Below, in pieces: positions 1 to 6,330 of a DNA stretch of 12,919 nt. Position 1 is the stretch's first letter; the number at the start of each line of letters is the position of its first letter. Under the pieces are notes generated by a model that saw only the letters and a program-made list of their open reading frames with translations, made no database searches and was not told the DNA's origin. Origin of the DNA: Clostridia bacterium (GTDB lineage: Bacteria > Bacillota_E > RBS10-35 > JAJYVN01); the NCBI GenBank assembly GCA_027335515.1, contig DAHWHT010000297.1:1-12919 (forward strand), given 5' to 3'. The translations under genes and the position numbers were made by a program.

Positions 1-80
1 CAGGCGGCCGCGGCCAGGCCACCCAGGGCGCCGCCCGCCACGGCGCGCGACAGGAAGTCCCCGGAATCGGACACGCCCAT
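1..80 (-). CDS. N-terminus of an Ala/Gly-rich protein of unknown function (partial, runs off left edge)
   Basis: Reading leftward from an ATG at 80 gives 26 codons, MGVSDSGDFLSRAVAGGALG followed by GLAAAA, with no stop before the window edge. A strong Shine-Dalgarno sequence (GGGGGAGG, complement of 88-95) sits 7 bases upstream, which is the main reason to call this a real start. The Gly/Ala-rich stretch from residue 14 looks like the beginning of a transmembrane or glycine-zipper helix, as in YtxH-like small proteins, but the visible part is too short to assign a family. It is divergent from purC, with about 180 bases between the two starts. Confidence 0.55.
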   Translation of the reverse strand, partial: MGVSDSGDFLSRAVAGGALGGLAAAA

Positions 81-87
81 CGGATTG

Positions 88-95
88 CCTCCCCC
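88..95 (-). promoter_or_regulatory. Shine-Dalgarno of the left-edge minus-strand gene
   Basis: The minus strand reads GGGGGAGG, followed by 7 bases and ATG at 80. It is close to the anti-16S ideal and fixes the start of the truncated gene. Confidence 0.6.
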
Positions 96-261
96 GGTCG
101 ATCGCCCCGCACCGCAATACAGGATGGCCAGTCGACAGGAAGGTGATGCGGGGGTGCGGAACTCGAACTCGGTTGGGCCGGGTGCCGGCCCGCGCGGCGC
201 TCCGGGTCGGGTGGTGCCGCGGTGCGCAAAACGGCAAAGCGTGGAGGGCGGTACGCCTACG

Positions 262-1197
262 ATGGATGCGACGCAACAGGCGGGTGAAGCGACGCGGCCT
301 GCCGCCGCCGTGGGGTCGCCGATGCTGGAGTGCCCGGAGATCGGCCTGCCCCTCCTGCGCCGCGGCAAGGTGCGGAACATCTTTGCGGTTGGGGACGATC
401 GGTTGCTGCTGGTGGCGTCCGACCGTGTCTCGGCCTTTGACGTGGTTTTCGGTCAGGGGATCCCTGGCAAGGGTGCGGTGCTGACCGCTATGTCGGTCCT
501 GTGGTTTCAGGCCACCCGGAACCTTGTTCCAAACCATCTCCTGGGCGTGGGTCTGGACGGGCTTTCCCTGAGCGGCGGGGCGCGGGAGGTTCTGGCCGGC
601 CGGAGCATGCTGGTCCGGCGCGCGCAGCGGATCGACGTCGAGTGTGTGGTGCGCGGCTACCTGGCGGGTTCGGGGTGGAAGGAATACCGCCGTCAGGGGA
701 CGGCCTGCGGGATCCCCCTGCCCGCCGGCCTGGAGGAAAACGGCCGCCTCCCTGAGCCGATCTTCACCCCCGCCCTGAAGAACGACCAGGGGCACGATGA
801 GAACGTGGCGCAGGCCGTGGTGGCGGACCGCTTCGGGTCCGAACTGGCGGGGCAACTGCGCGCGATCAGCCTGCGGCTGTATGGCGTGGCGGCCGAGCGT
901 CTCGCAACGGCCGGCATCCTGCTGGCGGACACCAAGTTCGAATTCGGTATGGTGGACGGCCGCCTGGCCCTGATCGACGAGGTGTTCACGCCGGACAGCT
1001 CGCGCCTTTGGCCGGCCGACCGCTACACCCCGGGGCGGGCGATCGACTCCCTCGATAAGCAGCCCATCCGCGACTACGTGCAACAGATCGGCTGGAACTT
1101 GGAACCCCCGGCACCGGTGCTGCCGCCCGAGGTCGTGGCGCGGTCGGCCGCCCGCTACCAGGAGGCGCTGCGGCGGGTGCGGGCGGCGCTGGCCTGA
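262..1197 (+). CDS. purC: Phosphoribosylaminoimidazole-succinocarboxamide synthase (SAICAR synthase)
   Basis: Joins L-aspartate to CAIR using ATP to make SAICAR in cytoplasmic de novo purine synthesis. From ATG 262 it is 311 aa, close to the roughly 300 aa of the yeast ADE1-type enzyme rather than the shorter E. coli/Bacillus type. Visible motifs are RGKVRNIF (34-41, nucleotide-binding start), SDRVSAFD (53-60), ECVVRGYLAGSGWKEY (127-142), GHDEN (about 176-180), LADTKFEFG (221-229), DEVFTPDSSRLW (239-250) and SLDKQPIRDY (263-272). The usual TPxTKxxxGHDEN stretch reads TPALKNDQGHDEN, so the Thr before the Lys is replaced. The frame stays open back to 85, but those residues are Arg/Pro-rich and unlike the family. 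GGAGGGCGG at 243-251 lies upstream of ATG 262. ATG 322 (MLECPEIG) is an alternative start. No other pur genes are nearby. The stop overlaps the dinG start by one base. Confidence 0.95.
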   Translation: MDATQQAGEATRPAAAVGSPMLECPEIGLPLLRRGKVRNIFAVGDDRLLLVASDRVSAFDVVFGQGIPGKGAVLTAMSVLWFQATRNLVPNHLLGVGLDGLSLSGGAREVLAGRSMLVRRAQRIDVECVVRGYLAGSGWKEYRRQGTACGIPLPAGLEENGRLPEPIFTPALKNDQGHDENVAQAVVADRFGSELAGQLRAISLRLYGVAAERLATAGILLADTKFEFGMVDGRLALIDEVFTPDSSRLWPADRYTPGRAIDSLDKQPIRDYVQQIGWNLEPPAPVLPPEVVARSAARYQEALRRVRAALA

Positions 1198-4100
1198 TGA
1201 TGGTGGATACGGCGGGCGGGGCCCCGCGAAGCGACGAGGGCGACTTCTTCCATGCGTCGAGGGTCTCGCCGGTGCCGTCCGCGTTTGTCGCCTTCGACTG
1301 TGAGACGACCGGGCTGAACGCCGATCGCGACGCCCTGCTGCAACTGGCCGCCGTGGCCGTCACGCCCCAGGGGGTGCGAACCTGGTCCACGCTCGTGGAT
1401 CCGGGGCGCCCGGTGGGATTGGCCGTGGTGCGGTTGACCGGCATCACGCCGGAGCGCCTGGTCGGGGCGCCGTCTCCTGCGGCGGCCCTGGCGGAGTTTC
1501 GGGGCTTCGTCGGCGAGCTGCCTCTGGTGGCGCATCATGCGGCCTTCGACCTGGGATTCGTTTCCGCGGGTCTGCGGTGCCACCAGCTGCAGCCGCTGCA
1601 GGCTCCGGTGTACGACACGCTCGAACTGGCCCGCCTGGTCGACCCGGCCGCCGCCAGCCACCGCCTGGGCGACCTGACACGGGCGCGGGGCATCGAACTG
1701 GATCAGGCGCACGATGCCCTGTCCGACGCCCGGGCCACGGCGGCGTTGTTCGTCTCGCTGCTCTCGGAACTGGGGGAGACGGAGCCGCGTCTGCTGGGGA
1801 CCCTGGCCTACCTGCTGCGCCGGGTCCCGGGTCCCCTCGCCCGGCTGGTGGCGGGTTTGGCGCCGGCCGGCAGCGGCCCGGTCTTGGTCCACCGACGGTT
1901 GCCGCCGCCGGTCCGCGACGAGTCCACCGCGGCGGAGGTGGGCCCCGCGGGAGACCCTGCGGCGCTGCTGGAGCCCGGGTCCGACTTGGCGCGGCGCCTG
2001 CAATCGTTTGAGGTTCGCTCCGGGCAGCGGCGGATGCTCGCGGCCGTGGCGGCGGCCTTCGAAACGGAACGCCACCTGATGGTCGAGGCCGGCACCGGTA
2101 CCGGCAAGAGCCTGGCCTACCTCCTGCCGGCCCTGGCCTTTGCGCGGGCGCGCCGCAGCCGGGTCGTGGTGTCCACCCGCACCGTGCAGTTGCAGGAGCA
2201 GCTCGTCGGCAAGGATCTCCCGCTGGCGCTTGGCAGCGCGGTCGGCGCCCGCGCCGCGCTGCTCAAGGGGCGCGCGCACTATGTCTGCCTCAAACTGTGG
2301 GAAGAGCGCCTGGCCATGGAGGCCGATCCGGCGGATGCGCCCTTTTTGGCCCGCGTCGCCCGCTGGCTCGCGCAGACGGAGACCGGGGATCGCGCCGAAA
2401 TCGGTTTGTATGGGGAAGACGAAGAGCGCTTCGCGTCGTTGTCCGCGGATGCCGTGGCCTGCACCGGCCGGCGCTGTCCGCTCTATGAGGCGTGCTTTCT
2501 CTTTCGCGCCCGTCGGCGGGCCGCGCAGGCGGACGTCGTCGTGGTGAACTATGCCCTGCTGTTTTCCGACCTGGCGACCGGCGGCGGGGTGTTGCCCGAG
2601 TATGAGTACCTGGTGTGCGACGAGGCGCACCATCTGGAGGATGAGGCCTGCCAGCACCTGGGGCGCACCCTGTCCGAGCGCGCGCTGGACCGCTACGTGC
2701 GCCTGCTGGAGCGTCCGGCCGGGGCCCATACCGCCGGCCTGCTGCCGGCGATGCGCTCCCGGCTGGAACCGTTGGCCGGGGGCGCCACCCCCGCCGGCGC
2801 CCTGGCCGCACGCCAGTTGGGGGGCGCGCTGCGGGGTCTGGAGCAGGTTCGGGCGGGAAGCCGCGAGTTCTTTGACGGTTTGCGCGCCTGGGCGGGGGGG
2901 CGGCCGCGCGGTTCCGGTCCCGGTCGGGACGCGCGCTTTGAGCCCCGCCCCGAGGCGGGATCGGATCCGGCCTGGGATGCCGTGATCGCGGGTGGCGCCC
3001 GTCTGGGTCAGGGGCTCAACGACCTGGCCGAGACCATGGGTGCCGCCGCCGAGGCGCTGGACGATTCGGACGAAGGCGAGGCGGCGTACGGCGACGGGGA
3101 GCGGGCGGCGGAGTTGCGCACCGCCGCGGGGTCGGCGGCGCAGCTGGCGGGGGATGTCGCGCTGACACTGGAGGGCCGCGACGGTTGGGTGACCTGGTGC
3201 GAGGTGGCCCAGACCCGCGGCGGCTCGGCCGGGGCCGTCGTGGTGCGCGCCAGCCCGGTGGATCCCGGGGCCATCCTGGCCCGGGATCTGTTCGCGCCGC
3301 GGCGTTCCGTCGTGATGACCTCGGCGACCCTCACCGTCGGCGGGGGATTCGAATACCTGCGCCGTCGTCTGGGGCTGCATCAAAACGCGGAAGCGGAGCG
3401 CGTGGACGAACTGCAGGTGGAGTCGCCCTTTTCGTACCGGGAGCAGGCACTGCTCGGGCTGCCCTCGGACGTGCCGCGGCCGCGCCCCGGTGACCCGCGG
3501 GGCCAGGCGCGCGCCCTCGCGCCGTGGCTCGTGCGACTGTTCCGCGCCAGCCGCGGGCACGCGCTGGTGCTCTGCACCTCCAACGCCCTGATGCGAGCCC
3601 TGCGGGACGAACTGCGGCCGACCCTGGAGGCGGAGGGCATCGCCTGTCTGGCCCAGGGTCTGGACGGCAGCCGCGGGGCCCTGGCCGACGCGCTGCTCCG
3701 CTGCCAGGAGACGGTGGTGCTGGGTGCGGCCTCGTTCTGGGAGGGGGTCGATCTGCCCGGCGACGCCCTGCGGCTCCTGGTGATTGCCCAGTTGCCCTTT
3801 TGGCCGCCGGACATGCCGCTGCAGCAGGCGCGCCAGGAGGCGATCGCGGCCCGGGGGGGCAGTCCCTTTGGCGAGTTGCAGCTGCCGGCCGCCGTGCTGC
3901 GCTTCAAACAGGGCTTCGGCCGTCTGATCCGCACCGCTTCCGACCGCGGCGTGGCGGTCGTCCTCGATTCGCGGCTGGTGACGGCGTCGTACGGTCGCGC
4001 CTTTGTGCGTTCCCTGCCGGGGCCCCATCCGGTGGTCGGCGACCGGGAACGGGTCCTGCGGGCGGTCGAACGGTGGTTGGATACGCCCGCCGCGCCCTGA
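1197..4100 (+). CDS. dinG: DinG-family helicase with N-terminal DEDDh 3'-5' exonuclease domain
   Basis: A 967-aa two-domain DNA repair protein. Residues about 28-190 form a DnaQ-type exonuclease: FDCETTG (D34, E36), AHHAAFD (D118) and HDALSD (H172, D177), so the DEDDh metal and general-base residues are all present. Residues about 270-960 form an XPD/DinG superfamily 2 helicase: Walker A AGTGTGKS (298-305), DEAH (475-478), MTSAT (707-711), SFWEGVDLPGD (846-856) and QGFGRLIR (905-912). Four cysteines between Walker A and DEAH (C364, C422, C427, C433) fit the iron-sulfur cluster ligands of E. coli DinG/XPD. From family knowledge it should unwind 5'-3' and act on R-loops, D-loops or forked DNA; the fused exonuclease is typical of Gram-positive DinG. 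Its ATG shares one base with the purC stop (TGATG), implying coupled translation. A small hairpin overlaps its stop codon. Confidence 0.93.
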   Translation: MMVDTAGGAPRSDEGDFFHASRVSPVPSAFVAFDCETTGLNADRDALLQLAAVAVTPQGVRTWSTLVDPGRPVGLAVVRLTGITPERLVGAPSPAAALAEFRGFVGELPLVAHHAAFDLGFVSAGLRCHQLQPLQAPVYDTLELARLVDPAAASHRLGDLTRARGIELDQAHDALSDARATAALFVSLLSELGETEPRLLGTLAYLLRRVPGPLARLVAGLAPAGSGPVLVHRRLPPPVRDESTAAEVGPAGDPAALLEPGSDLARRLQSFEVRSGQRRMLAAVAAAFETERHLMVEAGTGTGKSLAYLLPALAFARARRSRVVVSTRTVQLQEQLVGKDLPLALGSAVGARAALLKGRAHYVCLKLWEERLAMEADPADAPFLARVARWLAQTETGDRAEIGLYGEDEERFASLSADAVACTGRRCPLYEACFLFRARRRAAQADVVVVNYALLFSDLATGGGVLPEYEYLVCDEAHHLEDEACQHLGRTLSERALDRYVRLLERPAGAHTAGLLPAMRSRLEPLAGGATPAGALAARQLGGALRGLEQVRAGSREFFDGLRAWAGGRPRGSGPGRDARFEPRPEAGSDPAWDAVIAGGARLGQGLNDLAETMGAAAEALDDSDEGEAAYGDGERAAELRTAAGSAAQLAGDVALTLEGRDGWVTWCEVAQTRGGSAGAVVVRASPVDPGAILARDLFAPRRSVVMTSATLTVGGGFEYLRRRLGLHQNAEAERVDELQVESPFSYREQALLGLPSDVPRPRPGDPRGQARALAPWLVRLFRASRGHALVLCTSNALMRALRDELRPTLEAEGIACLAQGLDGSRGALADALLRCQETVVLGAASFWEGVDLPGDALRLLVIAQLPFWPPDMPLQQARQEAIAARGGSPFGELQLPAAVLRFKQGFGRLIRTASDRGVAVVLDSRLVTASYGRAFVRSLPGPHPVVGDRERVLRAVERWLDTPAAP

Positions 4101-4112
4101 GGGCGTTTGGGG
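4092..4112 (+). terminator. Possible terminator hairpin with the dinG stop codon in its loop
   Basis: CGCCC (4093-4097) pairs perfectly with GGGCG (4101-4105). The three loop bases are the TGA stop itself, and TTTGGGG follows at 4106. G4092-T4106 can add a wobble pair. The stem is short and the T-tract is only three bases, so this is a weak intrinsic-terminator call. Confidence 0.3.
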
Positions 4113-4141
4113 TTGGTGCGCGGGTCGGCGGCCCCGGGGCC

Positions 4142-4154
4142 GTCCGCGCCGGAC
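4142..4154 (+). repeat. Small inverted repeat between dinG and the ComEC-like gene
   Basis: GTCCG and CGGAC are separated by CGC, and C4141-G4155 extends the stem to 6 bp. It lies just after the 12-base palindrome GGCCCCGGGGCC (4130-4141). There is no T-tract. Such structures arise easily at this base composition, so it is recorded only as the content of the 169-base gap. Confidence 0.2.
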
Positions 4155-4269
4155 GTGCGCTTGCGCCGAACCGTGATCCCGCCCTCCGGCGCCGCGGCTT
4201 CCGCCTCTTGGGGTCATGCCCGCCTCGAACCCGGCATACCCTCCAGCGGATGCGGCTGGGGGGGATCCC

Positions 4270-5316
4270 ATGCGTGCCCTGTTTTGGTCCGTGCGGCGGC
4301 GCACGCGCCGACGCCGGGACGCGCAGTGGGTGCATGGCGCGGCGGAGGCCCTGCTTGCCGTCGGCCTGGTCGCGACCGCGCTGGGGGTGTCCCGGATCGC
4401 GGGGGCGCCGCTGCCCTATCCGGTGACCGCCGCCGTCCAGGGGCTCCTTCCTTTGGTGGCATCGGCCCCAAGGCCGTCGGAGCAGGCGCGCGTGGAGTTT
4501 TTCAGCAGCGCCCAGGGCCGCGCCGTGCTGGTGGTGGCCGGGGACCGGGCCGATCTGGTCGATGGTGGGCCTTCCGAGGTGGGCGAGGCGGTGGTGGCGC
4601 GGTTGCGTGCCCTGCACATCGCCCGGTTGCAGACCGTGATCGTCACCTCCGGCGGCACCGGCAGCGCGGCCGGCCTGGTGCCGGTGCTGCGGGCCGTGCC
4701 GGTGGGACGCATCCTGGACCTGGTGCCCGGTAACCGCTGTGCGGCGCACGACGCGGTGCTGGCGGCCGCGCGGGCCCGCGGCACGCCGGTACGGCCGGTG
4801 CAGCGGGGGACGACGGTCAACCTGGGGCCGGTGCGCATGAACGTGCTCTGGCCGGCCACGGATCTGGCCCAGCCCGGGTCGCTGCCGTCCGGGGCCGGGG
4901 TGTTGCGGGTGGTCGATGGCCATGTCCGCATGCTGCTCGCCGCGACCGCCAATCCCCAGGAGTTGGATGCGCTGCGCCGGCTGGGTCCGGACCTGCGCGC
5001 CCAGGTGCTGGAGGTGCCCGCCCCGGTGCTGCCGGCGAGCATCCCGCAGGAATTCCTGCGGGCGGTCTCCCCCCGGGTGGCGGTGCTGGAGCCGCGACTG
5101 GGCGTGGCGCCCGATCCGGCGGTGGCCCAGCGACTCGCCGCGTCGCACGTCGTCGCGGTGGAGACGACGCGGACGGCCGGGCTGCAGATCGCGACCGACG
5201 GGCGGGGCCTCACCCTTTCGTTTGATCCCGGGCTTGCCACCGCCGAACCGACGGTGCACGAGCAGGTCCCCGAACCGGCCCCCGCCGCACCGTCCGCCAC
5301 CGGGGCATGTGCCTGA
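4270..5316 (+). CDS. Membrane-anchored ComEC-type metallo-beta-lactamase-fold protein lacking the metal-binding residues
   Basis: 348 aa from ATG 4270, preceded by a G-rich RBS (GGGGGGGA ending 5 bases upstream). The frame is open back to another ATG at 4216. An Arg-rich start (RRRTRRRR, about 8-16) is followed by a hydrophobic segment (about 25-63), suggesting a cytoplasmic-in membrane anchor. Residues about 74-320 follow the order of the C-terminal competence domain of ComEC: VEFFSSAQG (normally DVGQGD), ADLVDGG (normally LIDGG), LRALHIARLQTVIVTS, VPVLRAVPVGRILD, EFLRAVSPRVAVLEP and IATDGRGLTLSF. The THxHxDH motif is TSGGTGSAA (126-134), the FTGD-like strand end is LLAAT (222-226), and the PHHGS position is PAPVL (250-254), so no metal site is left. 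A Pro/Ala/Glu-rich tail follows. It is not full-length ComEC, having no multi-helix channel domain. The function is unknown; a structural or ligand-binding role is inference. The SASP gene follows directly. Confidence 0.75.
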   Translation: MRALFWSVRRRTRRRRDAQWVHGAAEALLAVGLVATALGVSRIAGAPLPYPVTAAVQGLLPLVASAPRPSEQARVEFFSSAQGRAVLVVAGDRADLVDGGPSEVGEAVVARLRALHIARLQTVIVTSGGTGSAAGLVPVLRAVPVGRILDLVPGNRCAAHDAVLAAARARGTPVRPVQRGTTVNLGPVRMNVLWPATDLAQPGSLPSGAGVLRVVDGHVRMLLAATANPQELDALRRLGPDLRAQVLEVPAPVLPASIPQEFLRAVSPRVAVLEPRLGVAPDPAVAQRLAASHVVAVETTRTAGLQIATDGRGLTLSFDPGLATAEPTVHEQVPEPAPAAPSATGACA

Positions 5317-5407
5317 GCGGATGGCGGCCGACGGGTGGCGTGGCGGCGATTTGCCAGGTTCGCGCCACGGCGATCGACACAACCTACGGGTGGCTCGGGC
5401 GGCCGGG

Positions 5408-5683
5408 ATGATTGCGGAGGAGGCGGTTCGCCTGGCACAGCGAAGGCGGAGGCCCGATCTGCCGGAGGCCGACGGTGCGTTGGACCGGATGAAGTACGAG
5501 GTTGCGGCCGAACTCGGCCTCCGCGACGACATTGAGCGGCGCGGGTGGGGCGAGATGACGACTCGCCAAGTCGGTACGATCGGCGGGCACATGGTGCGGA
5601 AGATGGTCCGTTTCGCGGAGCGCCACATGGCACAGGACCAGGGCGCCAACAGGGGGCAGCCGCAGCCGCGCGATCCTTCCTGA
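5408..5683 (+). CDS. Alpha/beta-type small acid-soluble spore protein (SASP)
   Basis: 91 aa from ATG 5408. Alpha/beta SASPs coat and protect DNA in the dormant endospore and are degraded by the GPR protease at germination. The family pattern is clear: LDRMKYEVAAELGL (25-38) matches the conserved first helix containing the GPR site (usually KYEIASELG), and GWGEMTTRQVGTIGG (46-60) with MVRKMVRFAE (62-71) matches the second conserved block. The GWG insert between the blocks is typical of clostridial and thermophile SASPs. Start choice is uncertain: ATG 5321, 4 bases after the preceding stop, gives 120 aa with a poorly conserved Arg/Gly-rich front, and GTG 5390 gives 97 aa. 5408 gives the most family-like length. 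No convincing sigma-G promoter was recognised upstream. The gene indicates an endospore-forming host. Confidence 0.85.
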   Translation: MIAEEAVRLAQRRRRPDLPEADGALDRMKYEVAAELGLRDDIERRGWGEMTTRQVGTIGGHMVRKMVRFAERHMAQDQGANRGQPQPRDPS

Positions 5684-5735
5684 TCGCGGGTTGGGAGCCT
5701 TTATGACGCGAAGCGCCCGGGGAATGCCCGAGCTA

Positions 5736-5767
5736 CGGGGTTCCGACCTGAGAGGGCCGGAGCCCCG
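5736..5767 (+). promoter_or_regulatory. Strong 10-bp hairpin between the SASP gene and the TIGR04086 gene
   Basis: CGGGGTTCCG (5736-5745) pairs with CGGAGCCCCG (5758-5767), ten pairs including one T-G wobble. The 12-base loop can itself pair CCT with AGG. It begins 52 bases after the SASP stop and ends 55 bases before the next start. It may be a SASP transcript terminator or 3' stabiliser, or the first element of a structured leader. There is no T-tract, so terminator function is uncertain. Confidence 0.45.
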
Positions 5768-5781
5768 CCTGTCGGTCTGGT

Positions 5782-5817
5782 GGGTGGCGGCGCCGCATAC
5801 CCCTTAGCGGGGGTGGG
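5782..5817 (+). promoter_or_regulatory. Mutually exclusive hairpins around the RBS of the TIGR04086 gene
   Basis: ACCCC (5799-5803) can pair with GGGGT (5810-5814), hiding the GGGGGTGGG ribosome binding site (5809-5817). The same ACCC can instead pair with GGGT upstream (5782-5785), extended by an inner GCG/CGC stem (5787-5789 with 5794-5796). Because both pairings use the same bases, they exclude each other, as in a translational switch. This is visible pairing only. No known riboswitch class was recognised, and chance pairing is likely at this GC content. Confidence 0.3.
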
Positions 5818-5822
5818 CAGCC

Positions 5823-6221
5823 ATGCGTTCGGGCGGGACCGCCGCCGGTGCGGCGCGACCGGGTCTGCAGTGGGGGGCGGTGGTCGCCGGGGTCGCGGCC
5901 ACGTTTGCGGTGGGCATCGTGACGGCGGGCGTCCTGGCGGCGGTCGTCTATTGGACTTCGGTGACGGAGCAGGCGGCCACCGGGGTCCTGTTGGCGTTCG
6001 GTCTCGCCAGCCTGGCCGCGGGTGCCGGGTACGCGGCGCGCCGGGCCGGGACCCTGGGGTGGGCCCACGGCCTCGCCGTCGGGGTGGTGTACAGCGGGTT
6101 GTCGTTGGCGTTGCAGCCGCTTTGGTTTCCGGGCTCGTTCGCCTGGGGGGCTGCGGCGGGCCGTCTGCTCCTGGGCGCGGCGGCCGGGGCCTTGGGGGGC
6201 GTCATCGGCGTCAACCTGTAG
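5823..6221 (+). CDS. TIGR04086 / YrzE-family four-helix membrane protein
   Basis: 132 aa, very hydrophobic. Four transmembrane segments can be read at about 17-44, 52-71, 80-97 and 107-130. The order, and the conserved-looking RRAGTLGWAHGLAVGVVY stretch (73-90) between helices 2 and 3, match the TIGR04086 family of small Bacillota membrane proteins (B. subtilis YrzE-like), whose function is not established. ATG 5823 has a G-rich RBS (GGGGGTGGG, 5-base spacing) that a hairpin may sequester. It lies between the SASP gene and the S51-like gene on the same strand, with separate leaders on both sides, so it need not share their transcript. Its stop codon lies in the first copy of a 17-bp tandem duplication. 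Confidence 0.75.
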   Translation: MRSGGTAAGAARPGLQWGAVVAGVAATFAVGIVTAGVLAAVVYWTSVTEQAATGVLLAFGLASLAAGAGYAARRAGTLGWAHGLAVGVVYSGLSLALQPLWFPGSFAWGAAAGRLLLGAAAGALGGVIGVNL

Positions 6222-6249
6222 CGGGCCGGGCCCTGTAGCGGGCCGGGCC
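6216..6249 (+). repeat. Perfect 17-bp tandem duplication spanning the stop codon of the TIGR04086 gene
   Basis: CTGTAGCGGGCCGGGCC occurs at 6216-6232 and again, immediately adjacent and identical, at 6233-6249. The first copy carries the last codon and the TAG stop. The second lies wholly in the intergenic gap. The duplication creates a GGCCC/GGGCC stem (6229-6233 with 6240-6244). Confidence 0.9.
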
Positions 6250-6266
6250 GATCCTGCGTCGGCCGT

Positions 6267-6280
6267 CGGCCGCGCGGCCG
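6267..6280. repeat. 14-base perfect palindrome
   Basis: CGGCCGCGCGGCCG is its own reverse complement and can fold as CGGCC-GCGC-GGCCG. It lies between the TIGR04086 gene and the S51-like gene, about 50 bases before the next start. It could be a terminator stem without a T-tract or a dyad operator. Palindromes of C and G alone are expected by chance in such DNA. Confidence 0.3.
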
Positions 6281-6319
6281 TCCGCCGCGATCCGCCTGGG
6301 TTTGCGTTGGGCCGACGTG

Positions 6320-6325
6320 TATAGT
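6320..6325 (+). promoter_or_regulatory. Possible -10 element upstream of the S51-like gene
   Basis: TATAGT is one mismatch from TATAAT and stands out as an AT-rich hexamer in very GC-rich DNA. No good -35 is present at 16-18 bases (the best is TGGGTT-like). If real, transcription would start near 6332, which would favour an initiation codon downstream of 6331, such as GTG 6397. Confidence 0.25.
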
Positions 6326-6330
6326 GGGGC

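Noticed and set aside
85..261. 59-residue N-terminal extension of PurC
   Set aside because: The frame is open, but its start overlaps the RBS of the divergent gene at the left edge, the residues are Arg/Pro/Gly-rich, and SAICAR synthases start close to the RGKVR motif.
4130..4155. GC palindromes after dinG as a strong terminator
   Set aside because: Two small palindromes are present, but neither has a T-tract, and both are of the kind expected by chance at this base composition.
1155..4304. Minus-strand open frame of more than 1000 codons opposite dinG
   Set aside because: It is Gln/Arg/Pro/Gly-rich with no recognisable domain and lies exactly opposite a clear exonuclease-helicase. Long antisense frames are expected where third positions are almost always G or C.
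3904..5649. Minus-strand 581-codon open frame opposite the ComEC-like and SASP genes
   Set aside because: It is low-complexity, Arg/His/Gly-rich, has no family match and is antisense to genes with recognisable motifs.
5720..5822. Resemblance of GGGTTCCG and nearby bases to the ykkC/guanidine-I riboswitch
   Set aside because: Only the short GGGTTCCG-like string fits. The conserved ACTGGTCCGAGAG and GCCCGGGAGA-type segments are missing.
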